From: UBA1359 sp035411265
GTDB lineage: Bacteria; Patescibacteriota; Patescibacteriia; Patescibacteriales; Patescibacteriaceae
Assembly: GCA_035411265.1 (NCBI GenBank)
Contig: DAONSQ010000026.1
Span: 1 to 8,795, forward strand
Length of the DNA stretch: 8,795 nt
Reading direction: 5' to 3'
Part shown: piece after piece, positions 1 to 7,452 of the stretch
Numbering within the stretch: position 1 is the stretch's first letter
How the letters are laid out: the number at the start of each line of letters is the position of its first letter
The notes under the pieces: generated by a model
The model's database searches: none
Told to the model about the DNA's origin: nothing
The model's input: only the letters and a program-made list of their open reading frames with translations
Translations under genes and position numbers: made by a program

Positions 1-37
1 AAAGCCTTGCAATTTCTAAAGTTCAAAGTTGGACATC

Positions 38-127
38 TGGCGGAGGAGAAGGGATTCGAACCCTTGATACCGTTGCCGGTATAGTGCTTTTCGAGAGCAC
101 CCGATTCAACCACTCTCGCACTCCTCC
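38..127 (-). tRNA. tRNA-Ser (anticodon CGA), CCA end encoded
   Basis: Read on the minus strand, the gene starts GGAGGAG and closes with CTCCTCC, giving a perfect 7-bp acceptor stem (121-127 with 42-48), followed by discriminator G at 41 and an encoded CCA (38-40 as TGG on the plus strand). The anticodon arm is GTGCT-CTCGAAA-AGCAC, so the anticodon is CGA, which reads serine UCG codons. A long variable arm (TATACCG/CGGTATC) identifies a class II tRNA, and the G discriminator agrees with serine. The T arm AAGGG-TTCGAAT-CCCTT is perfect. Without CCA the length is 87 nt, normal for tRNA-Ser. It lies 7 nt after the pseudouridine synthase stop on the same strand, with no visible terminator between, so it may be processed from the tail of that transcript. 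Confidence 0.97.
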
Positions 128-134
128 CTATTAT

Positions 135-866
135 TTAAGCCCTTTTATCTTGGGCTAACTGCTTCAATCTGTCAATCTCATTTTTTGTCAGTGCCCGGCA
201 AGCGCCTTGTGGCAGTTTGCCCAATTCTAAGCCTGCCAAAGCGCTCCGTTTCAAATCAATCACTTCATAACCAGCCGCTTCCATCAAAAGTCGAATCTGG
301 CGCTTTTGCCCTTGATGTAAGATTATTTCCAGTCGGTCACTAGCTAATTGGCGGCCCAATTGCGCCACAGCCAAAGCTTGATCTTCATACAGACGCCGGC
401 CTTTGGCTAAAAAGTCTTTGAGCCGCTCGATATCTCGGCCAGCAAAGCCAGGCCGGACGACCACTTCATAAGTTTTTGGATGAGCAAAGCGCGGATGAGT
501 GAGCTTTTCAGTCAGGTCGCCATCATTAGTCAGTAACACCAACCCGCGGCTATCCTTATCCAAACGGCCGACCACAAATAATCGACCCGGATAATCAATA
601 AGTTCAAAAATATTGCGCTCACCTTTAAAATCACGGCTAGTGCAAGTATAGCCCATTGGCTTATTGAGCATCAAGTAAACTAAATCTTGACCCTCACTCT
701 CAACCAAACGACCATCCACAGCGATATTGTCGGCCATATCTTCAACTGTCTGTCCCAGTTCAGCTACCGCTTTTCCAATGGTTACTCTGCCGGCACGAAT
801 CAAAGCCTCAGCCTGACGGCGCGACCATGGTCCATGGCTAGCTAAAAATTTAGTTAACTGTATCAT
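135..866 (-). CDS. rRNA pseudouridine synthase, RsuA/RluB/RluF family
   Basis: This 243-residue protein should isomerise a specific uridine to pseudouridine in ribosomal RNA. Residues 1-50 form an S4 RNA-binding domain (LTKFLASHGPWSRRQAEALI, then GRVTI). The catalytic domain follows with the family landmarks LNKPMGYTCTSRD (68-79) and GRLDKDSRGLVLLTNDGD (100-117), in which D103 is the expected catalytic aspartate. HPKTYEVVV and the later QGQKRQIRLLMEAAGYEV are also typical of the RsuA/RluB/RluE/RluF group. The length is normal for the family. Sequence alone does not show whether the target is 16S (RsuA-like) or 23S rRNA (RluB/RluF-like), so no symbol is given. The ATG at 866 overlaps the 3' end of the upstream membrane-protein gene by 17 nt. 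No clear Shine-Dalgarno sequence precedes it, which suggests translational coupling. The stop is TAA. Confidence 0.95.
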   Translation of the reverse strand: MIQLTKFLASHGPWSRRQAEALIRAGRVTIGKAVAELGQTVEDMADNIAVDGRLVESEGQDLVYLMLNKPMGYTCTSRDFKGERNIFELIDYPGRLFVVGRLDKDSRGLVLLTNDGDLTEKLTHPRFAHPKTYEVVVRPGFAGRDIERLKDFLAKGRRLYEDQALAVAQLGRQLASDRLEIILHQGQKRQIRLLMEAAGYEVIDLKRSALAGLELGKLPQGACRALTKNEIDRLKQLAQDKRA

Positions 867-2217
867 TGTTTTTCTGTTTAAATTGCAGGCTTAGCCAACC
901 GGTTAAAGCGAGCCCGAGCCAAAAGATTACTGCTAAATCATTCTTAAAATATGGTACATCCACGAGTCCATGGATTAAAGTTGCCATCCAAGCGCCTAAA
1001 AGTCCCCAGCTAAGCCAAGCTAGACTAGTCTTTTTCTTGAAACGCCAGTAATTTATTAAATTGATTATTCCTGCCTTAAACCATAACCAAATAAAGATCA
1101 ATAAGCCAGCAAGTCCCAGTTCGCTCCAAAAATTAAGGAAAATATTGTGCGGATAAAGATAGATTTCCAGCGGCTGCCAGGTCGGCTTAGCTTTTTTATT
1201 ATCCGGCGACTTGATCCAAATACCTTCATGATGATACGGGTTTACGGCTGTCTGATAGTTAGCTAGCCCCGCTCCCCAAAAATTTTTCCCTTGATTTAGC
1301 ATTCGCCAAGTCTCTTGCCACTGGCTTTGGCGGATCTGGCCCGAAAGGTCAGCTAAGCGAGCCTTTTGTTCAATTTTTTTAAAAAGCTCTGGCCGTCCCC
1401 ACCACAGGCCCAAAATTGCCGTCAAAATGGCCAAGGTAACGCCAAAACTGCGCCAGCTGCTCAGTAACCCCAAAATAACCAAAGCCGCTCCTAGGCCCAC
1501 TAGAGCCCCTTCTGAATGAGCCCAATAAATCGCCAGCCAGCCCAAAGCAATGCTTGAAAATAATAAAAAATTGCCCCAATTAATCTTCTTGGCTGCACTT
1601 TTGAGCCTTGCTTTTAAAAAGCCCAAGAGTACCAAACTAACTGGTGTTGCAAACAAGCCGATTGCATTAGGAAAACCAAAGATCGACGTCGCTCGCCGAT
1701 CAAGCGGACTAGCCCAAGTCGGATTGAAGATAAACTGGCCGGTATAATATTGATAACCTGCCACTAAACCAATCAGAAGCAAACTGCCTGACAAGAAAAA
1801 TAACGCTCGCTCCATTACCTTTTTTTCACGTAGAACATTGAGGGCTACGACAAAAAACAATATCGGTTCAATGAAATAGGCTTTCCAAATACCCCAGGCT
1901 TCATTGGTGCTACCGCCGACTAAAACCGCCAGATAAGCCACCACTAAAACAATAATAATTTCAACAGTAAACGGATAGGGGCGCCAGTTTTTCGGCTTGA
2001 TTTTTAAATTGCGCCACGGCAGCGGCCAAGCCTTAACCAGCCAAACTGCGGTAGTCAGCAAAATTATTTCTTCCAAAATGGTCATTGGCAGCGGCCCCAC
2101 CTTGAAGCGCAACAAATAAGTCGGCAACAAGCCCAAAGTCATCGAAACGGCCAAAGGCAAATTGATCCAAGCTAGTAGCAACCAAAATATTCCCAGTAAC
2201 GCGGCAACAATCAACAT
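850..2217 (-). CDS. O-antigen ligase/polymerase family (Wzy_C-type) multi-pass membrane protein
   Basis: This 455-residue, highly hydrophobic protein has about 12 predicted membrane segments by eye (near 3-19, 22-37, 45-63, 83-101, 113-128, 137-155, 178-200, 215-232, 234-252, 258-273, 365-385, 398-418, 427-446). One large extracytoplasmic loop spans about 275-360. This is the architecture of the WaaL/Wzy/PglL superfamily, which transfers or polymerises lipid-linked glycans outside the cytoplasmic membrane. Family-like signatures are RATSIFGFPNAIGLFA (175-190) and PHNIFLNFWSELGLAGLL (356-373), where H357-N358 matches the conserved His-Asn at the end of the big loop. Ligase, polymerase and protein O-oligosaccharyltransferase activities cannot be told apart from sequence. 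The nearby pilus-type ATPase makes a pilin or surface-protein glycosylation role conceivable, but that is inference. The ATG follows the phosphoesterase stop by 1 nt, with no obvious ribosome binding site. Confidence 0.85.
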   Translation of the reverse strand: MLIVAALLGIFWLLLAWINLPLAVSMTLGLLPTYLLRFKVGPLPMTILEEIILLTTAVWLVKAWPLPWRNLKIKPKNWRPYPFTVEIIIVLVVAYLAVLVGGSTNEAWGIWKAYFIEPILFFVVALNVLREKKVMERALFFLSGSLLLIGLVAGYQYYTGQFIFNPTWASPLDRRATSIFGFPNAIGLFATPVSLVLLGFLKARLKSAAKKINWGNFLLFSSIALGWLAIYWAHSEGALVGLGAALVILGLLSSWRSFGVTLAILTAILGLWWGRPELFKKIEQKARLADLSGQIRQSQWQETWRMLNQGKNFWGAGLANYQTAVNPYHHEGIWIKSPDNKKAKPTWQPLEIYLYPHNIFLNFWSELGLAGLLIFIWLWFKAGIINLINYWRFKKKTSLAWLSWGLLGAWMATLIHGLVDVPYFKNDLAVIFWLGLALTGWLSLQFKQKNNDTVN

Positions 2218-2218
2218 A

Positions 2219-2710
2219 CTAGACTAACTGATTTAAAATTTTTAATTCCCAAGTATTGTTTTCCGGATTATAAAGGGCAAACGAAGCTGGATAATAGACT
2301 CCGCCCAAAGTTCCCGGATTGACCAACCAGACACCAGTTTTTTCTTCTTGCCAGGGCTTATGAGTATGGCCATAAAACAAGACCTCAACCGGTCCTTGCT
2401 CTAAAACAACTTCCTGATACTGCGGTTCATGGCATAAGCCAATTGTTCGACCAGCCAAGACCACTCGGCCGTAACGGCCTAAATTGTGAAAATTGGCCAG
2501 CGCAGGCACATCTTCGGGAGCATAATTATCGGCATTGCCCTGGATAAAATAAAGCTCGCCTGACCATTTTTTAGCCAGCTCTTTCAAGGTTTCCGCATTA
2601 GTCAAATCGCCACAAAATAAAGCTTGGCTGATGCCAGCGCCTTGGCACCAGCGGACAAACTCTTCTAAATTGGCTAGATTATCATGTAAATCACTAAAAA
2701 CAGCAATCAT
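2219..2710 (-). CDS. YfcE/MJ0936-type metallophosphoesterase
   Basis: This 163-residue calcineurin-like phosphoesterase has the complete set of metal-binding motifs in order: DLH (D7, H9), GDLTN (D35), GNAD (N59), a histidine in CHEP (H94), GHTH (H115, H117) and NPGT (131-134). These ligands coordinate a dinuclear metal centre. Relatives such as YfcE and MJ0936 hydrolyse phosphodiesters in vitro, but their natural substrates are mostly unknown. The length is typical, and there is no signal peptide, so it should be cytoplasmic. In the third motif, the residue after His is Glu rather than the usual Gly. The gene lies between the double ATPase (1 nt gap) and the O-antigen ligase-like gene (1 nt gap), so it is almost certainly co-transcribed with them. 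No Shine-Dalgarno sequence is visible. The stop is TAG. Confidence 0.93.
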   Translation of the reverse strand: MIAVFSDLHDNLANLEEFVRWCQGAGISQALFCGDLTNAETLKELAKKWSGELYFIQGNADNYAPEDVPALANFHNLGRYGRVVLAGRTIGLCHEPQYQEVVLEQGPVEVLFYGHTHKPWQEEKTGVWLVNPGTLGGVYYPASFALYNPENNTWELKILNQLV

Positions 2711-2711
2711 A

Positions 2712-5700
2712 TTAGCTAGCCACGCGCCAGATTTCTTCTAAACTAGTTTCGCCATTAGCCGCCTTGAGAAGCCCATCGTGAGTCATCAGCAAAGCGCCTT
2801 GAGCAATAGCCATGGCCTCGATTTCCGCATCAGTGGTCAATGGCTGTTGGATTAATTTCTGTAGTTCCGGCGTCATGATAATCGCCTCATAAATACCGAC
2901 TCGGCCTTTATAGCCGATACCGCGGCACTCAGGACAGCCAACTGGCTTATAAAATTGAGGTTTTTCTGGCAATTTAAGCTCGGGGCGACTCTTTAACAAT
3001 TCCCAATACGGTTCTATTCTAACCTGATCTTCTTTAGTTAATTCAACTGGCTGCTTACATTTCGGACACAGCCGACGCGTTAAGCGCTGGCCAATTGAAC
3101 ACTCTAAAGCGCTAGCAAGCATTGACCTTTCGACTCCCAAACCAGCAAAACGAGCAATGGCACCAGCGGCACTATTGGCATGAATAGTTGATAGCACCAA
3201 GTGGCCGGTCAAACTGGCTTCCACTGCCGTCTTGGCTGTTTCTTCATCACGAATTTCACCAACCATGATAATATTAGGATTTTGACGCATCAACGACCTT
3301 AAGGCCGCCGCAAAAGTATAGCCCCCAGCCGTATCAATCTGAGTTTGCATCAAACCATCCAAATGATATTCAATTGGATCTTCAATGGTAATAATTTTAA
3401 TTTCTGGAGTATTTAATCGTTTTAGTAAAGCGTACAAAGTTGTCGTTTTACCAGAACCAGTCGGACCAGTGGTAATAACAATACCCTTGGTCTTATGAAC
3501 GGAAGTTTCAATGGCCTTGAGTGAAGTATCGCGAATACCTAAGTCACCAAGCTCCAAACTAATAGCCTGATTGGAAAGCAGACGGATAACCACTGTTTCA
3601 CCATAGCCGCCAGTAATTAAAGACACACGGCAGTCCATACGTTCAGTTGGCAAGTTCATACTAAAGCGGCCATCAAAGGTTGGCATTTTAGTACTAAGAG
3701 ACAAGCCCACTAAAGTTTTTATTTCACCAATTAACGGCACATAGTGTTCTGCTCCTAAAGTAACAATGTCATGCAAAATACCATCAAGACGGTAGCGGAT
3801 CTTAACACCGCCCTCAATCGGATCAATATGGACATCACCAGCCTTACTGACAATTGCCCCAGCCATCACCGCCGCCAACATTTCGCTAGTAGTTTTGGCA
3901 GCCAACATCACATCAGCCCGATTAACATCCTTAGCCACTTCTTCACCAAAACTTAGATTGGCTTCAGTAATCTTAAGGCCGCGGCCTAAGGTCTGTGAAA
4001 CTACAATGTCATAAAGTTCATTGATATAATCGATCTTTCCAATCACGCGTAAAACTTCCTCATAGGAAGTCTGACCTTCCAAAACCTTGAGCACGCCATC
4101 TTGCAACATCGTAACCATGCCATCTTCAATAGCTTGACGAAGAATCTTGAAAGCTGGCGCCCCTTCATTAATCAAGGCCTTCATAGCCTCGCTTAAAGTA
4201 AAAATTTCATAAAGACCGACACGGCCCTTATAGCCAAAACCAGCGCAGTGCTCACAACCGGGTCCAGCCTTATAAAAAATCGGTAATTCTTTTGGTACAT
4301 CAACGCCCGCTTTAGGCGAAACAACTGCCAAGATTTTATTTATCTGTTCTCGCTCTTCTTCGCTTGGCTCATGCACCTGACGGCAATGCGGACAAAGCTG
4401 ACGCACTAAACGCTGGCCAACAATGGCATTAATGGCCGGTGCTAATTGATAAGGCTGAACGCCAAGATCAATCAAGCGGGGCAAAACCCCAGCCGCATCA
4501 TTAGTATGCAAGGTTGAAAAAACTAAATGGCCAGTCAAGCTGGCTTGAACAGCAATACTGGCTGTATCCAAATCACGAATTTCACCAATCATAACAATAT
4601 TGGGATCTTGGCGCAAAATAGACTGTAGTCCATTAGCAAAAGTATAACCGCTATCTTCATCAACTTGACTTTGACTAATGCCGGGGAGTTCGTATTCGAT
4701 TGGATCTTCCAAGGTAATAATCTTAACCCCCGGCTGATTGAGCTTATTTAAAGCCGCGTAAAGCGTAGTGGTTTTACCAGAACCAGTTGGTCCAGTGGTT
4801 AAAATAAGACCATTCGGCTTAGCCATTTCTTTTTCTAATGTCTCTTGAACTGCTGGACGCATCCCTAGGCTATTTAATGGCAAGACTGCCGACTTTGGCC
4901 GGAGCAAACGGAGTACTACGCTTTCACCAAAAGCCGTTGGCAAAAACGAAGCGCGAACGGCCACTTTTTCTTCAGGCAAATAAATATCAAAACGGCCATC
5001 TTGCGGCTTATCTTCAACATTGATTTTAACTCTGGCTACAGTCTTTAAACGAGCAATAACCCGCTTCCATTGTTCTCGTGGAACAATCGCCACTTCTTGC
5101 AATATACCATCCACTCGCAAACGGACAGCCACGCCATTTTCTTCCGCTTCAATATGGACATCACTGCATTCAGCTCGCAGCGCTGCCGCAATAATCATGG
5201 TCATTATCTGGCTGATGTTGGCTTTTTTTATCTTTTCATTTAATAACTTCAAATCGCCGAGTTCCGCCTGAAAGCTAACCAATTCTTCCGGACTGATTTC
5301 CACCCCTTCCATGCGCTTAACTTTTGGCAAAGTGTCATAAATCTTGAGGCCATATTCCAAACTACGCGGCGAAAGTAAATATAATTTAAGCTTAGCATGA
5401 CGCTTAATCGCCAATTCTTTAGCAAATACCGTTAGTTCCTCAGTCGGATTAGTCGTGCCAAGGCGAATGTTTTGCTCATCATAATAAAAACAGACTGCAG
5501 ACAAGCTTTCAGCTTCTGAACGCTGCAACAAAGTAATAGCTTCTGGACTAATTGGAAAATCTATTAAATTGATATAGCCCAAACCCAAAGACGCTGCTTG
5601 ACCAGCCACTTCCTCCTCAATGGCCTGATAGCGAATATTCGCTTGCTGCTTAGCCAATTTAGCTGCCGGCGAATCTTCGCGCTGCAAAGCTTTTTTATTC

Positions 5701-5738
5701 AATAAATCCTCAATTGATAAACCAGTATCTTCAATCAT
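2712..5738 (-). CDS. Tandem (double) GspE/PilB-type secretion/pilus assembly ATPase
   Basis: This cytoplasmic hexameric-type ATPase should power type IV pilus or type II secretion pseudopilus assembly. It is 1008 residues long, against about 550-580 for a usual PilB/GspE, because two ATPase modules are fused. Residues about 40-135 resemble the N-terminal MshEN/T2SSE_N domain (LGLGYINLIDFPISPEAI). Module 1 (about 175-567) has Walker A GPTGSGKT 316-323, Asp box E344-D345, Walker B GEIRD with E386, His box H404/H411, and zinc cysteines C449/C452/C495/C498. Module 2 (about 615-1005) repeats everything: Walker A 758-765, E786-D787, E828, H846/H853, and C891/C894/C935/C938. Each module ends with the usual GspE tail (DGVLKVLEGQTSYEEVLRV and DGLLKAANGETSLEEIWRV). 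A linker of about 45 residues joins them, and module 2 lacks its own N1 domain. The four-Cys motif argues for the assembly ATPase class (PilB/GspE) over PilT. The gene starts 4 nt after the upstream stop, with no clear ribosome binding site. Confidence 0.95.
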   Translation of the reverse strand: MIEDTGLSIEDLLNKKALQREDSPAAKLAKQQANIRYQAIEEEVAGQAASLGLGYINLIDFPISPEAITLLQRSEAESLSAVCFYYDEQNIRLGTTNPTEELTVFAKELAIKRHAKLKLYLLSPRSLEYGLKIYDTLPKVKRMEGVEISPEELVSFQAELGDLKLLNEKIKKANISQIMTMIIAAALRAECSDVHIEAEENGVAVRLRVDGILQEVAIVPREQWKRVIARLKTVARVKINVEDKPQDGRFDIYLPEEKVAVRASFLPTAFGESVVLRLLRPKSAVLPLNSLGMRPAVQETLEKEMAKPNGLILTTGPTGSGKTTTLYAALNKLNQPGVKIITLEDPIEYELPGISQSQVDEDSGYTFANGLQSILRQDPNIVMIGEIRDLDTASIAVQASLTGHLVFSTLHTNDAAGVLPRLIDLGVQPYQLAPAINAIVGQRLVRQLCPHCRQVHEPSEEEREQINKILAVVSPKAGVDVPKELPIFYKAGPGCEHCAGFGYKGRVGLYEIFTLSEAMKALINEGAPAFKILRQAIEDGMVTMLQDGVLKVLEGQTSYEEVLRVIGKIDYINELYDIVVSQTLGRGLKITEANLSFGEEVAKDVNRADVMLAAKTTSEMLAAVMAGAIVSKAGDVHIDPIEGGVKIRYRLDGILHDIVTLGAEHYVPLIGEIKTLVGLSLSTKMPTFDGRFSMNLPTERMDCRVSLITGGYGETVVIRLLSNQAISLELGDLGIRDTSLKAIETSVHKTKGIVITTGPTGSGKTTTLYALLKRLNTPEIKIITIEDPIEYHLDGLMQTQIDTAGGYTFAAALRSLMRQNPNIIMVGEIRDEETAKTAVEASLTGHLVLSTIHANSAAGAIARFAGLGVERSMLASALECSIGQRLTRRLCPKCKQPVELTKEDQVRIEPYWELLKSRPELKLPEKPQFYKPVGCPECRGIGYKGRVGIYEAIIMTPELQKLIQQPLTTDAEIEAMAIAQGALLMTHDGLLKAANGETSLEEIWRVAS

Positions 5739-5742
5739 AAGC

Positions 5743-7449
5743 TTAATTTATTTGATTTCGACGATCATTAACATAATTAGTCCAATCCTCAGCCACATCA
5801 ACAAAGAACTTAAATGGCGTTTCAATAATAAAATCGAGTAGAAAGACAAAAACATTCATTTTATCAAACTTCTCACTCAACCATTTACCCACCGCCATAA
5901 TTGGCAAAGTAAAAATATCAAACAGTATCCGCCACAAACTTTCTTTATTATCCACCACTCGCAACTCATTCGTGACCCGTTTAATACGAATAATAAAGAA
6001 ACTAACAAAAACCAAGAAAAATAAGAAAATTACCGTACTAACCCAAGTAAAATGAATTTTATTTAACGCCCAGATAATGCCACTAAAAGTAACAACAAAG
6101 GTTAAAAAATAAATACAATTAAAAATTTTAACCAGAAAACCAACATCATGTTTAGGTAGACGTACCTTAATTTTTTCTTTCCGCTTATTTTCTTCAAAAG
6201 TTAGCTCATTAATGCCGGCAATAATTTTGTCAGTATTATCGCCATTAGGCAGCTTGGTCATGAGAACCGAGAAAAATAATAAACCTGCCGGAAAAACAGC
6301 ATTAAAGAAAAGCGCTCCCCAGCTAATCGGTTCATGAAAAAATTTATTAGCTGGAATTTCCAAAGCCACTACCAAAACACTCTTGGTCAAGAAAATATAA
6401 ATAATACTGCGCACCGCTGCTCGCCACAACAAATTCTTGGCTTTGCCATAACTGGTTTCGCAGACTTTTTTAATCTGCCTGGGGAAAGCTTTAGGATCGC
6501 TTTTAAAACTGGCGTAAATACCAACGGGATCGCTTTTAAAAACATCTAGCAAAACCCGCATAAACACCGAATAGCGTTTGGTGATTTTATTAACTGGTTC
6601 GGTTAAAGGATGTTGCAACTGTTGATTAATCGCTGTTTTAAGATCAAAAATCTTTTTCGCCACTGCCAGCCATTTATCTGGCTCTAAATTTTGCCAATCA
6701 GCAATGTAATATTTAAACAAAATAAATGACAACATGTCATCGTCCAATTTGGTAAAATTGCGGCTAATCGACAAATACAATTGAATCGGCAAATCACCAG
6801 CCAAATCTTCATGGTTATCTAACTCAACATTATCAAGTAAATACTGATAAAGATTATTAATAGTTTGCGTTAGAACTTGATCATTACCCAGCCGACTTTC
6901 AATTTCACTAGCACAAACCGCTAATAACCAACCAATAAGCTGACTACGCTGCGAAATTTCTTGCTTGAATTTAACTAAATCCTTTTTAATCAAGCTAACC
7001 TGATCACTGTTTTGAATAATCTGAGCAATAGCCTCATCACGAATGAATAAATACTTCTTGATAACCTGACCGATTTCACCAATCAAAGTAACTGGCAATT
7101 GATTATTGGGTAAATAACCGCCGCGGATCAATTCGGTTAAAAGGTGGCGGCTAATCTCTTCCGGATTTTCGTCCTTAACTGTTCCTTCAATTAGAATCTG
7201 CCGGCGCAAAATACGCTCAATAGCCTCTTTGCGCAATAAATACTCTTCTTTATAATCAACGGCATTACGAATTTTTTCATAAAAAAAAGACATCCGTGAA
7301 ATAACACTAGATACCTTAATTCGCGGCTGATCGCCCTTATCTTTGCTAGAACCATTTTGCGCACGATAAATCGCCTGCAAAAGTTTTTTCGAGTTCTCAT
7401 TAGCCGTTAAAGTAGCGGCTGCTTGTTCATGGATTTTTGGATTCAGCAT
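5743..7449 (-). CDS. Unknown protein with soluble N-terminal half and four membrane segments
   Basis: I do not recognise a named family in this 568-residue protein. Residues 1-340 are hydrophilic, charged and probably helical (for example SRMSFFYEKIRNAVDYKEEY at 51-70, followed by LRKEAIERILRRQI). Hydrophobic segments lie near 343-365, 375-396, 437-459 and 465-487; segments near 508-521 and 533-550 may be amphipathic or membrane-associated. There is no N-terminal signal peptide, so the N-terminal half is probably cytoplasmic. FKSDP occurs twice, 11 residues apart (304-308 and 315-319). The gene is first in the five-gene cluster and sits directly upstream of the double assembly ATPase, so a role beside that ATPase at the membrane is plausible but unproven. 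The ATG at 7449 is preceded by AGAGGAG with an 11-nt spacer, the only strong ribosome binding site in the operon. It does not resemble PilC/GspF. Confidence 0.9.
   Translation of the reverse strand: MLNPKIHEQAAATLTANENSKKLLQAIYRAQNGSSKDKGDQPRIKVSSVISRMSFFYEKIRNAVDYKEEYLLRKEAIERILRRQILIEGTVKDENPEEISRHLLTELIRGGYLPNNQLPVTLIGEIGQVIKKYLFIRDEAIAQIIQNSDQVSLIKKDLVKFKQEISQRSQLIGWLLAVCASEIESRLGNDQVLTQTINNLYQYLLDNVELDNHEDLAGDLPIQLYLSISRNFTKLDDDMLSFILFKYYIADWQNLEPDKWLAVAKKIFDLKTAINQQLQHPLTEPVNKITKRYSVFMRVLLDVFKSDPVGIYASFKSDPKAFPRQIKKVCETSYGKAKNLLWRAAVRSIIYIFLTKSVLVVALEIPANKFFHEPISWGALFFNAVFPAGLLFFSVLMTKLPNGDNTDKIIAGINELTFEENKRKEKIKVRLPKHDVGFLVKIFNCIYFLTFVVTFSGIIWALNKIHFTWVSTVIFLFFLVFVSFFIIRIKRVTNELRVVDNKESLWRILFDIFTLPIMAVGKWLSEKFDKMNVFVFLLDFIIETPFKFFVDVAEDWTNYVNDRRNQIN
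6494..6541. repeat. 15-nt direct repeat inside the 568-residue gene
   Basis: The plus-strand 15-mer GGATCGCTTTTAAAA occurs at 6494-6508 and again at 6527-6541, a period of 33 nt (11 codons). It encodes the repeated peptide FKSDP at residues 304-308 and 315-319 of the unknown membrane protein. Exact nucleotide identity, including synonymous positions, suggests a small in-frame duplication, although the intervening residues are not repeated. Confidence 0.75.
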
Positions 7450-7452
7450 AAA

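Noticed and set aside
1..37. Possible terminator after the tRNA at the left edge
   Set aside because: The 37 bases show no convincing hairpin followed by a T tract on the minus strand, and the sequence is cut by the edge.
866..1747. Several short open frames (61-66 codons) on both strands within the O-antigen ligase-like gene
   Set aside because: All lie in other frames of a gene with strong family features, and none has a ribosome binding site or a plausible motif.
3771..5271. Plus-strand frames of 61-83 codons within the double ATPase gene
   Set aside because: They are antisense shadows of highly conserved ATPase sequence with no independent support.
2712..5738. Double ATPase as a sequencing or assembly duplication
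   Set aside because: The two halves differ at nearly half of their core residues and throughout their DNA, the linker is unique, and module 2 lacks the N1 domain, so this is not a recent artefactual repeat.
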